A stretch of 64,000 nucleotides of DNA from Streptomyces sp. NBC_00239 (lineage in GTDB: Bacteria > Actinomycetota > Actinomycetes > Streptomycetales > Streptomycetaceae), in assembly GCF_036194065.1 (NCBI RefSeq), contig NZ_CP108095.1, positions 4,526,001 through 4,590,000 of the forward strand, read 5' to 3'. The stretch's first letter is position 1; every line of letters starts with the position of its first letter. The position numbers and the translations under genes are program-made. Below are positions 56,717 to 64,000 of this stretch, piece after piece. Under the pieces are notes generated by a model, which ran no database searches, was not told the origin of the DNA, and saw nothing but the letters and a program-made list of their open reading frames with translations.

Positions 56717-59386
56717 TCAGGCCTGGTCGTCGGCCAGTTCGGCTACGCCGGTGATGCGGTGGAGGGCGTACGTGCGGACGTCGTCGGCCGTGTGGTCGTA
56801 GCCCGTGACGAAGCCGCCTTCGACACGGACCGGCGCGATCACCCGCTGGCTGGCCGAGCCCTCCGCGTTCACGTATCCGATCAGCACCGCCGTGCCGGTC
56901 ATGGCGGCCGCCTGGACCGTCGCGAGGGTCTCGGCCGCGCTGGTGCGCGGGAGTCCGCCGGCCGCGACCGCGGCCGCGGTCGCCGCGTCCGGGAAGGCCG
57001 GTTCCTTCCGCACGGCCGTCGCCGCCGCGTCGCCCGCGCGGATCGCCCGTACCGCCGCGCCCAGCAGGGCCGGGTCCGGGACGGTGGGGCCGTCGGGGAC
57101 GGGGACCGGGGCGGAACGTTCGGGCGTCCGGTGGGGGGCGGCCCGCGCCACCAGCACGTCGCCGGTCGCGGACTCGGCGGCCGGCGGGTAGCCGAGGGCG
57201 CGCAGCCCGTCGAGCAGGGCGCCCGGCTCGGCGCTGGACGCGAGGACGGTCGGGGCCAGCCGGCGCAGCCCCAGCCCCGCCGACCGCTTGTCGGCGAGGA
57301 TCTCGCCGAGCACCGAGTCGTCGTCGCAGCGCACGTACGACGAGGCGGCGCCGACCCGCAGGTGGCCGTGGCGGCGGGCCACGTCGTCGATGAGGTACGA
57401 CAGCGGCTGCGGCACCGGCGTACGGCTGTGCTCGACCAGGAAGTCCTGGAGGTCGGTGGCGGTCCGGCCGGAATCCAGGGCGCGCCGGACCGACCCGGGC
57501 GTGAACCGGTAGACGGTCGCCCCGCCCTTCGACTCCACGTCCGCCAGCACGGCCAGCGTCTCCGCGAGGTGCCGCTCCAGGGGCCCGGGGGCCACCGCCG
57601 TCAGGTCCGCCTGGAGGAGTACGTGGTCTACGGGCTCGGGCAGCAGCGGACCCAGCAACGCGGCCACCGCGGCCCGCGTCCGGGCGTCGGCGTCGCCGCC
57701 CACCGGGCTGCCGTGCGCGCCCGCGTCGCCGATCTCGCTCGTGCCACCGTGGACGGCTCCGCCCACGGTGCCGACCGTGGCGCCCCGCGCGGCTCCGCCC
57801 GGCGCACCTTCCGTACCGGCCCGCGCCGCCGCGCCCGGACCGTCCGCCGGCTCGCCCAGCAGGGCACGGCCGTGGGAGGTGAGTGCGCCGCGGCCGGTGA
57901 CGCCGAGGAGTTCGGCTTCGTCGAGGGTCCAGTGGGCGAGGCGGGTGCGGAGTTCGGTCATGCTGCGGACCGGGCGCTCCCATGCGAGGCGTTCCAGTAC
58001 CGCGCCGCGGTCGGGGGCGCCGCCCGGGGGCAGTGCGGCGAGCATGCCCAGCACCCGGCGGCGTACCTCGGGGGCCGCCGAGCGGTCCAGGTCCGGGCCG
58101 AGCACCGACAGCGTGCGGCCCTTCGCGTCCTGGTCGCCGACGAGCCCGGCGGTGCGGGTCGCGGGCAGCCAGGCCACCGCGAGTTCGGCCCACCGCTCCT
58201 CGGGGGGCAGCGCCAGCCAGTCGTCGTAGGCGGGGGTCGGCGCGTACCGCTCGTCGGCCTCGCCGTCGCTGGCGAGCAGGCCGGCCGCGTAACAGAGCTC
58301 GATCCAGAAGGCGGCGACCGGCTCGGTGACGTCGAGGGAGACCGCGGCCCGCTTCAGATCGCGCACGCTCAGCCCGCCGGCGCGCAGCACGAGCGGCCCG
58401 GCGTGCTCCCACAGGCCGAGCAGGTCCTCGACGGTGCCGATGGCGGCCAGCGCCTGGCCGGCCGCGTTCGCGTCCACAAGCTGTGGACGGTGCTCGTGCG
58501 CCGCCGGTACGGGCGGGGCCACCGGCTCGGGCGAGCGGTGCGCGCGGCCGCCGCGCAGGTACAGCGCCACCTCCCGCGGCAGCACCACCGTGCGCGCCGA
58601 GATCGGCAGCAGCAGCCCGCGGTCGCGCAGCCAGCGCACCGGCTGGGCCGGGTTCGCGGTGACCTCCCCGTACGGGGGACCCCACACCAGCCGCCCCAGC
58701 AGGACGTGCGCCTCGGCGGGCGCCTCGTCGAGCAGCGCCGACATCCGGTCGTGGTCCGTGAACAGCGCGGTCAGCGCGGCCACCGCCGACACCGGGTCGT
58801 GAGTGGACGACAGGCCGGCCGAGGCGACGATCTCCTGCACGCGGCCCGGGGACATGCCCGCCGTGGCCTCGGCGACGGTCGGGCCGAGCCCCGTGGGCGA
58901 GGGCCGGGAGGCGGACGGCGCGAGGATTTCGCGGGCGGTGCGCACCAGCCGCAACCGCTGGTCGTCGCCCCACAGCAGGGCCTGGTCGCGCAGGGTGGCG
59001 ACGGCGTCGGGCAGCGCGGCCCGGATGGCGGCCGTCCCCGGCATCCCGTCGTCGTCGCCGGTCATCAGGTCTTCGAGGGTCCCGTACGGGCACGGGTCCG
59101 GGGCCACCGCCAGCGCCTCGGCGGCCTGCAGGGCGAACCGGTTCAGGCGTTCCAGGGCGCGTACGACCGAGGCCCGGGTGCCGGCGCGGGTGGCCAGCTG
59201 GGTCAGGTCGGCCGGCACCGGCCCGAGCAGGTCGGGGCGGGCCCGCAGCAGACCGGCGAGCGAGGCGTCGTCGCGGGCGCGCAGCGCCTCCGCGAGGGAG
59301 CGCGGCGCGGCACCGGCGGCCGCGGGCGTGCCGGAGCCGCCGGGGGTGCGGCCGGCCGGGTGGGGGACAGTGGTTCCGTCGGACAC
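56717..59386 (-). CDS. Helicase-associated-domain protein (XPB-partner type)
   Basis: An 889-residue protein without Walker motifs. From about residue 640 it has a domain like the N-terminal part of XPB (HVLLQADLTAVAPGPLERHL, ADVESKGGATVYRFTPGSVR, QDFLVEHSRTPVPQPLSYLI), and at the C-terminus VLIGYVNAEGSASQRVIAPV and GGFVTGYDHTADDVRTYALH, a WYL-like nucleic-acid or ligand domain. GAGG precedes the GTG at 59386; an ATG at 59404 is possible. Close to the XPB gene. A role with XPB in DNA metabolism is inferred. Confidence 0.75.
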   Translation of the reverse strand: MSDGTTVPHPAGRTPGGSGTPAAAGAAPRSLAEALRARDDASLAGLLRARPDLLGPVPADLTQLATRAGTRASVVRALERLNRFALQAAEALAVAPDPCPYGTLEDLMTGDDDGMPGTAAIRAALPDAVATLRDQALLWGDDQRLRLVRTAREILAPSASRPSPTGLGPTVAEATAGMSPGRVQEIVASAGLSSTHDPVSAVAALTALFTDHDRMSALLDEAPAEAHVLLGRLVWGPPYGEVTANPAQPVRWLRDRGLLLPISARTVVLPREVALYLRGGRAHRSPEPVAPPVPAAHEHRPQLVDANAAGQALAAIGTVEDLLGLWEHAGPLVLRAGGLSVRDLKRAAVSLDVTEPVAAFWIELCYAAGLLASDGEADERYAPTPAYDDWLALPPEERWAELAVAWLPATRTAGLVGDQDAKGRTLSVLGPDLDRSAAPEVRRRVLGMLAALPPGGAPDRGAVLERLAWERPVRSMTELRTRLAHWTLDEAELLGVTGRGALTSHGRALLGEPADGPGAAARAGTEGAPGGAARGATVGTVGGAVHGGTSEIGDAGAHGSPVGGDADARTRAAVAALLGPLLPEPVDHVLLQADLTAVAPGPLERHLAETLAVLADVESKGGATVYRFTPGSVRRALDSGRTATDLQDFLVEHSRTPVPQPLSYLIDDVARRHGHLRVGAASSYVRCDDDSVLGEILADKRSAGLGLRRLAPTVLASSAEPGALLDGLRALGYPPAAESATGDVLVARAAPHRTPERSAPVPVPDGPTVPDPALLGAAVRAIRAGDAAATAVRKEPAFPDAATAAAVAAGGLPRTSAAETLATVQAAAMTGTAVLIGYVNAEGSASQRVIAPVRVEGGFVTGYDHTADDVRTYALHRITGVAELADDQA

Positions 59387-59478
59387 GTTCGCCTCTTGGT
59401 CCATCCGGCCAACGTTAGCCCCTGTACGGGGGCCCCAGGCGCTACCTTCGGGGCAGCGGGTACGGGAGGAGCCGGGGC

Positions 59479-60711
59479 GTGGGGATCGAGAGCGACCAGC
59501 TGGTCTACGACTATCTGAGCCGGGTCGGGGACTTGGCGCAACGCGGGCAGCTGTCGTCGGGGGACCGGATGCGGCTCGTGTCGGGGCTGCGCAACGAGAT
59601 CGACCGGCAGCGTGCCAAGTACGAGCCGGAGACGCCCGCGTCGGTGCGCCGGATCCTGGACCGGCTCGGCAGCCCGGAGGAACTGATCGCCGCGGCCGTG
59701 GCATCGGCCGGCGGGACGGGTGCGGTGCTCCCGGCGCCGCCGGTTCCGCCGACGGCGGGGGCGGGACGGGCGGACGGGGTGCCGGGGGTGCCCGTGCAGC
59801 GCGGACCGCGGCGCTTCTTCAAAGGCGGCTCGGGCTCCGGCTCGGGCTCGGGCTCAGGCTCGGGCTCAGGCTCGGGCTCAGGCTCGGGCTCAGGCTCCGG
59901 CTCCGGCTCCGGCTCGGGCTCCGGCTCGGGCTCCGGATCAGGCTCGGGAGAGCCCGCGGTGCCGGCGCCGCGGCCCAGTACGGCCGCGCTGCCGCCGCAT
60001 CTCGCGGGCGCGGACGAGCTGGGCTCCGGACGGGGGGAACCCGACTGGTGGCGGGTGGCGCCGGGGGCCTTCGGTACGGAGGCCGGGGCGCTGCCCGGGC
60101 TGGTGGTGCCGCCAGGGTTCGCAGGCGGCATCGAGTTGCCGGAACTCCTGCGGAAGCCGGCTTCCGGCACGGACGAGGACGAACGGGTCGAACGCGCGGA
60201 GGGGCCCGAGCCCGAGGACCCGGGCCGGGGGGATGCGGCGGGCGCGGAGCCGGTGGGGCGGGCCCGGACCGTCGTACGGGCGTTGCGCGAGCGGCGCCGC
60301 CAGGTCAAGGGCGCCGTCGGGGGCGCGGCCGGTGCGGTGTCCGAACCGGCTGCCGCCGAGCCCGCGGCCGCGGCGCGGCCCCGGCCGCACGCCTTCCTGC
60401 TGCTGGCGGCCGTCGTGCTGGTCGGCGGCGCGGTCAGCGGCTCGTGGCTGGTGCTCGCGGCGGGCTGGCTGGTCGCGTACGGGTCGCGGGTGCTGGGTGC
60501 GGGTGAGAAGAAGTGGGCGCTGTTCGGGCTGCCGGGGGCGGTGCTCGGGGGGTCGGTGGTGTGGCTGTGGGGGCGGGCCGAGGGGCGGTGGGGTGAGCGT
60601 CTCGCGGAAGGGGCGGCGGGGGATGCGTTCGGTGACATGTGGCCGCTGATGGTCCGCGTCGCGGCCGGTGCGTGCGCGCTCTACCTCCTGTGGCGCTCCC
60701 GCCGCCACTGA
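59479..60711 (+). CDS. Membrane protein with (Ser-Gly)n tract
   Basis: A 410-residue protein. Residues 1-80 form a helical domain ([40 protein letters not shown]). Then comes a Ser-Gly dipeptide tract of about 21 repeats (59826-59949) coded by hexamers GGCTCG/GGCTCC/GGCTCA, and a Gly/Pro/Glu-rich middle. The C-terminus has three or four membrane helices ([20 protein letters not shown]). The N-terminal domain resembles HAAS-like modules of membrane regulators. Start GTG with AGGAG. It is divergent from the helicase-associated gene. Confidence 0.75.
   Translation: MGIESDQLVYDYLSRVGDLAQRGQLSSGDRMRLVSGLRNEIDRQRAKYEPETPASVRRILDRLGSPEELIAAAVASAGGTGAVLPAPPVPPTAGAGRADGVPGVPVQRGPRRFFKGGSGSGSGSGSGSGSGSGSGSGSGSGSGSGSGSGSGSGSGSGEPAVPAPRPSTAALPPHLAGADELGSGRGEPDWWRVAPGAFGTEAGALPGLVVPPGFAGGIELPELLRKPASGTDEDERVERAEGPEPEDPGRGDAAGAEPVGRARTVVRALRERRRQVKGAVGGAAGAVSEPAAAEPAAAARPRPHAFLLLAAVVLVGGAVSGSWLVLAAGWLVAYGSRVLGAGEKKWALFGLPGAVLGGSVVWLWGRAEGRWGERLAEGAAGDAFGDMWPLMVRVAAGACALYLLWRSRRH
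59826..59949 (+). repeat. Hexanucleotide repeat coding (Ser-Gly)n
   Basis: About 20 in-frame copies of GGCTCN where N is G, C or A, with higher-order units of 12 and 18 bp. The variation at the third base is not random, so copies were gained in blocks. Confidence 0.9.
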
Positions 60712-60719
60712 CCCCCTGG

Positions 60720-61150
60720 GGGTTCCGTGGGGCGCAACCCCCGCCCTTCCCGACGCCCGGGGGCAACCTCCAGCGTCGCCGGCTGGCCGTGGCGCACCCT
60801 TCGGCTTCGCCGATGCCCTGAGGGGCAACATCCAGCCTCTCCGGCGTTTGAGGAGCGGGTCCGGGCGGAGCCCGGTGCCCGGCGTCAGCCGGGTTGTCCG
60901 TTGGGGCTCCGCCCCAAACCCCGCGCCTCAAACGCCGGCGAGGCTGGGAATTGCGCCCCAGGCACCGGCGAGGCGGGGGAATTGCGCCGCAGGGCACCGG
61001 CGAGGCTGGGTGTTGCGCCGCAGGGCACCGGCGAGGCTGGGTGTTGCGCCTCAAGGCTTTGGCGAGGTTGGGATGGCTCCCGCTCAGGCTCGCCTCAGAC
61101 GCCGGCGAGGCTGGGTGTGGCGCCCCAGGCACCGGGAGCGTTGGAGGTTT
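60720..61150. repeat. Cloverleaf repeat locus 12 with arrays
   Basis: Full copy 60832-60947 (C-B-A order); hairpin B has loop GTCA (CCCGGCGTCAGCCGGG); left arm GGAG type, right arm GGCG type. Left units at 60730-60831 and right units (GGGCACCGGCGAGGCTGGGT-like) at 60948-61150. It fills most of the 508-bp gap 60712-61219; no gene is supported there. Confidence 0.87.
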
Positions 61151-61219
61151 TGGTGGGGGGTCGGGTGGTGGTCAGGGGGTGTTCGTGTGTTCGCCATGGC
61201 GCTCGGCACAATGGCGGGT

Positions 61220-61885
61220 ATGAGCCCCGAAGCCACCGCAGTGAATGACGCGCCCGCCACCCCCCGCCCGCTGACGGTCGGGTTCGACCTGGACATGACG
61301 CTGATCGACTCGCGTCCCGGGATCAGGGCCGCGTACGTGGAGCTTGCCGCGCTGACGGGCACGTACATCGACGCGGACGCGGCGATCACACGGCTCGGGC
61401 CGCCGCTCGACGAGGAGCTGGCGTACTGGTTCCCCGAGGAGCAGATCCCGGAGATGGCCGACCGCTACCGCGCGCTGTACCCCACCCACGCCATCGCACC
61501 GACCCCCGCGATGCCGGGCGCGCGCGAGGCGATCGAGGCCGTACAGGCGCTCGGCGGCAGCGCGATCGTCGTGACGGCCAAGCACGAGCCCAACGCGAAG
61601 CTGCACCTCGACCACCTGGGCCTGCGTCCGGACGCGCTGATCGGCTGGCTGTGGGCGGAGGCCAAGGCGGACGCGCTGAAGGAGCACGGCGCCTCGGTGT
61701 ACGTCGGCGACCACGTGGGCGATGTCCGCGGGGCCCGCAAGGCGGGCGCGCTGTCGGTGGCCGTGCCGACCGGGCCGTGCTCCGCGCAGGAGCTGCGCGC
61801 GGCGGGCGCCGACGTGGTCCTGCCGGACCTGACCGCCCTCCCGGAGTGGCTCGCGGCCCACGCGTCCCGGGCGGCGAGCGCCTAG
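61220..61885 (+). CDS. HAD-family phosphatase (phosphoglycolate-type)
   Basis: A 221-residue HAD hydrolase. Motif I is VGFDLDMTLIDSRPG with both Asp residues, motif II IVVTAKHEPNA and motif IV VYVGDHVGDVRGARKAG. The helical cap (EELAYWFPEEQIPEMADRY) is of the Gph type, so a small phosphate ester is the likely substrate. The ATG at 61220 is used; an in-frame ATG nine bases before is possible. No partner. Confidence 0.86.
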   Translation: MSPEATAVNDAPATPRPLTVGFDLDMTLIDSRPGIRAAYVELAALTGTYIDADAAITRLGPPLDEELAYWFPEEQIPEMADRYRALYPTHAIAPTPAMPGAREAIEAVQALGGSAIVVTAKHEPNAKLHLDHLGLRPDALIGWLWAEAKADALKEHGASVYVGDHVGDVRGARKAGALSVAVPTGPCSAQELRAAGADVVLPDLTALPEWLAAHASRAASA

Positions 61886-61910
61886 GAACCGCCGGCCACG
61901 GCGGTAGGCC

Positions 61911-62168
61911 CTACGCCCGTGCCTGCGCGGCCCGCGCCTCGCGGCGTTGGGCGGCCATCGAGCGGAGCACGCCGGCGGCGGCGATGGCGAAGCCGGCGCC
62001 CATCAGCATGCACACGGCGTAGGCGACGCTCGGGAACGGTTCGGTGCCCAGGAACAGCGGCGCCATCGTCACGAGCGTGGCCACCGCGCCCACGATGAAC
62101 ACGATGCCGCCGGTCCGGACCAGCGCGTCACCGGGACGGGGTTCGTCGGAAACAGGAGTAGCAGTCAC
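61911..62168 (-). CDS. Small two-helix membrane protein
   Basis: An 85-residue protein, VTATPVSDEPRPGDALVRTG, then two membrane helices (GIVFIVGAVATLVTMAPLFL and AYAVCMLMGAGFAIAAAGVL) and a basic tail (RSMAAQRREARAAQARA). The GTG start at 62168 is preferred; the upstream region is promoter DNA with TACCCT about ten bases before it, so a leaderless transcript is possible. Function unknown; it is a typical Streptomyces small integral membrane protein. Confidence 0.7.
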   Translation of the reverse strand: MTATPVSDEPRPGDALVRTGGIVFIVGAVATLVTMAPLFLGTEPFPSVAYAVCMLMGAGFAIAAAGVLRSMAAQRREARAAQARA

Positions 62169-62344
62169 CCGACCAGGGTAGTTCCCTGTCCTGGACAGCC
62201 CGCATGAAGGACCCTGAGACGTCTTGTCAGCGGGCCCTGGACCATTAGCCTGGAGACAGGCGGGCCAAAGGGCCCGCTGTACTGCTGTCCAGAGCCGTTT
62301 TTGCGGCAAAACGGACCCGACGAACACAAGGACGAGGAACAGAC

Positions 62345-62728
62345 GTGCCTACCGGCAAGGTCAAGTGGTTCAACAGCGAGAAGGGCTTCGGCTTTCTCTC
62401 CCGCGACGACGGCGGCGACGTCTTCGTCCACTCGTCGGTGCTCCCTGCCGGGGTCGATGCCCTCAAGCCCGGCCAGCGCGTGGAGTTCGGCGTCGTCGCC
62501 GGCCAGCGTGGTGACCAGGCCCTTTCCGTGATCGTCCTGGAGCCGGCGCCCTCGGTCGCCGCCGCGCAGCGTCGCAAGCCGGACGAGTTGGCATCCATCG
62601 TGCAGGACCTCACGACCCTGCTGGAGAACGTCACGCAGCAGCTGGAGCGGGGCCGTTACCCCGACAAGGCGCACGGCGGGAAGATCGCCGGCATGCTGCG
62701 GGCCGTGGCCGACCAGCTGGACGTCTAG
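62345..62728 (+). CDS. Cold-shock-domain protein with C-terminal extension
   Basis: A 127-residue protein: a CSD (1-67) with RNP1 KGFGFLSR and RNP2 VFVHSSVL, and a 60-residue tail (RRKPDELASIVQDLTTLLEN, KIAGMLRAVADQLDV) that is helical. The long form is conserved in actinobacteria and differs from the 69-residue Csp at 29823. The start is GTG with AAGGACGAGG upstream. A hairpin (GCGGGCC, GGCCCGC arms, about 62260-62277) lies in the leader. Confidence 0.93.
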   Translation: MPTGKVKWFNSEKGFGFLSRDDGGDVFVHSSVLPAGVDALKPGQRVEFGVVAGQRGDQALSVIVLEPAPSVAAAQRRKPDELASIVQDLTTLLENVTQQLERGRYPDKAHGGKIAGMLRAVADQLDV

Positions 62729-62749
62729 CCGCACCGCATTCCACACGGT

Positions 62750-62783
62750 TGTGCCCCGCCACTCGAACGAGTGGCGGGGCACA
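62750..62783. terminator. Terminator between convergent cold-shock and mqnD genes
   Basis: A 16-bp perfect stem (TGTGCCCCGCCACTCG and complement) around AA, 22 bp after the cold-shock stop and 41 bp before the mqnD stop. TCTGTTT follows. Confidence 0.9.
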
Positions 62784-62823
62784 TCTGTTTGATGAACGGC
62801 CGGCGGTCCGGGGCCGGCACCCG

Positions 62824-63750
62824 TCAGGGGAAGGCGAGCGCGTCCGGGTGCAGGGCGGGTACCAGGCCCTCGGCCGCTGCGCGGGTCAGCAGGCCGCGGA
62901 CGGCCGCGTACCCGGACTCGCCGAGGTTCGCCGTGAACTCGTTGACGTAGAGCCCGATGTGCTGGTCGGCGACCGCCGGGTCCAGCTCCTGCGCGTGGGC
63001 CCGCACGTACGGCCGCGAGGCCTGCGGGTCGTCCCAGGCCATCTGCACCGACGTACGGGCCGCCGCGGCCAGTTCCCGCAGGGCGGCGGCGCCCAGCGAG
63101 CGCTTCGCGATGATCGCGCCGAGCGGGATCGGCAGGCCCGTCGTGGACTCCCAGTGCTCGCCCATGTCGGCCAGGCAGTGCAGCCCGTAGTCCTGATAGG
63201 TGAACCGTGCCTCGTGGATGACCAGGCCGGCGTCGACCCGGCCGTCCCGGACCGCGGGCATGATCTCGTGGAACGGCAGGACGACGACCTTGCCGACGCC
63301 CTCGGGCAGCACGTCGGCCGCCCACAGCCGGAACAGCAGGTACGCGGTCGAGCGCTCGCTCGGCACCGCGACCGTCTTCCCGCGCAGGTCGAGGCCCGGC
63401 TCGCGGCTCAGGACCAGCGGGCCGCAGCCCCGGCCCAGCGCCCCGCCGCACGGCAGCAGCGCGTACTCGTCGAGCACCCATGGGAGGACCGCGTAGCTCA
63501 CCTTCAGGACGTCGAACTCGCCGCGCTCGGCCATCCCGTTGGTGAGGTCGATGTCCGCGAAGGTGACGTCGAGCGGCGGCGCGCCGGGCACCCGGCCGTG
63601 CGCCCACGCGTCGAAGACGAAGGTGTCGTTGGGGCACGGCGAGTACGCGATCCGCAGCGGGCGCCCGGGCGCCCGCTGGTGCTGCTCCGCGTCCTGCTCC
63701 GGGTCCTGCTCCGGGTGCGCGGGCGGCTGCGCGCCGGTGGCGTCACTCAT
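62824..63750 (-). CDS. mqnD: 1,4-Dihydroxy-6-naphthoate synthase
   Basis: A 308-residue enzyme of the futalosine route to menaquinone: it converts cyclic dehypoxanthinyl futalosine to 1,4-dihydroxy-6-naphthoate. The periplasmic-binding-like fold has LRIAYSPCPNDTFVFDAWAH, DVTFADIDLTNGMAERGEFD, VLKVSYAVLPWVL and LVIHEARFTYQDYGLH, all typical of MqnD. An Asp/Glu/Gln-rich N-terminal stretch is variable. The start overlaps the mqnB stop by eight bases, so the pair is coupled. Confidence 0.95.
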   Translation of the reverse strand: MSDATGAQPPAHPEQDPEQDAEQHQRAPGRPLRIAYSPCPNDTFVFDAWAHGRVPGAPPLDVTFADIDLTNGMAERGEFDVLKVSYAVLPWVLDEYALLPCGGALGRGCGPLVLSREPGLDLRGKTVAVPSERSTAYLLFRLWAADVLPEGVGKVVVLPFHEIMPAVRDGRVDAGLVIHEARFTYQDYGLHCLADMGEHWESTTGLPIPLGAIIAKRSLGAAALRELAAAARTSVQMAWDDPQASRPYVRAHAQELDPAVADQHIGLYVNEFTANLGESGYAAVRGLLTRAAAEGLVPALHPDALAFP

Positions 63751-64000
63751 GGCGTTCTCCCCATCCGTGGAGTACGGGTACGAGGCGGTGGAAGCCGGCG
63801 GTGAGCGCGGCGAGCGCGTCCCCGATCCGCCAGGCGGCGCGGTCGCGGGGGCCGACGGCGTTGGAGACCGCGCGTACCTCCAGCACGGGCAGGCCGTACG
63901 CGGCGGCGGCCTCGGCGACCCCGAAGCCCTCCATGGCCTCGGCCCTGGCGGACGGGTGGCGGGCGGCCAGCTCGGCGGCGCGGGCGGCGCTGCCGGTGAC
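63743..64000 (-). CDS. mqnB: Futalosine hydrolase, C-terminal fragment (cut by window end)
   Basis: The last 85 codons of a nucleosidase-fold protein. AEAMEGFGVAEAAAAYGLPV holds the MEGF-type nucleoside-binding Glu, and EVRAVSNAVGPRDRAAWRIG is the C-terminal active-site Asp region of the MTA/futalosine nucleosidase family. Its coupling to mqnD fixes the role: release of hypoxanthine from futalosine. The gene continues beyond the right edge. Confidence 0.9.
   Translation of the reverse strand, partial: VTGSAARAAELAARHPSARAEAMEGFGVAEAAAAYGLPVLEVRAVSNAVGPRDRAAWRIGDALAALTAGFHRLVPVLHGWGERHE

Overview
This window is a stretch of Streptomyces chromosome. The evidence is very high GC with GC-ending codons, GTG starts, twin-gene regulators, mycothiol-era redox proteins, the futalosine menaquinone route, CIRCE-controlled groEL, and recognisable binding sites for SoxR, BldD and DasR. 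From memory (not checked), the gene order resembles the S. coelicolor SCO4266 to SCO4327 region, so most genes look like conserved core or near-core genes rather than a recently acquired island.

Layout. 1-6.3 kb: tail of an FG-GAP protein, oxidoreductases (one behind a SoxR-type box), a pentapeptide-repeat protein. 6.3-13.3 kb: secreted M4 protease, a NarL-type two-component pair, a secreted haem-binding-like protein and an M1 metallopeptidase lipoprotein. 13.9-18.8 kb: TerD, an ArfB-like release factor, a flavin reductase, a GAF-PAS-GGDEF diguanylate cyclase (cdgB-like, with a BldD-like box) and a CBM35-like membrane protein. 18.8-23.7 kb: amino-sugar block (PfkB kinase, nagA, ROK kinase, divergent solute-binding lipoprotein) with two DasR-type dre sites. 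23.8-27.5 kb: otsB, otsA, gpgS (compatible solutes). 27.6-32.1 kb: SAM-I riboswitch, threonine-synthase-like gene plus ThiS/MoaD-like protein, a cold-shock gene and groEL2. 32.1-40.8 kb: accessory-looking genes (two Uma2 nucleases, an HTH protein with a repeat inside it, LuxR, XRE/DUF397). 41.3-44.9 kb: murR-murQ-murP, whose product GlcNAc-6-P feeds the nagA of the same window. 45-56.5 kb: MFS pump, HD protein, CutC, HelD-type helicase, GT87-like protein, XPB helicase, DUF4291. 56.7-64 kb: helicase-associated protein, a Ser-Gly-repeat membrane protein, HAD phosphatase, second cold-shock protein and mqnD/mqnB.

The most striking unexplained structure is a dispersed repeat of about 112-116 bp found at a dozen places, roughly one per 5 kb. 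Each full copy has long inverted outer arms (core CGCCGGCGTTTGAGGCG) enclosing three small hairpins with tri- or tetraloops, so one strand can fold as a cloverleaf. It occurs in both orientations. Loops vary while stems are kept, and some arm changes are compensatory. It is flanked by arrays of about 31-nt units or by exact 60-bp tandem half-copies, and it also occurs inside two coding sequences (an HTH protein at 32799-34043 and otsB at 24086-25096). No transposase, tRNA, rRNA, CRISPR or IS gene was seen in the window.
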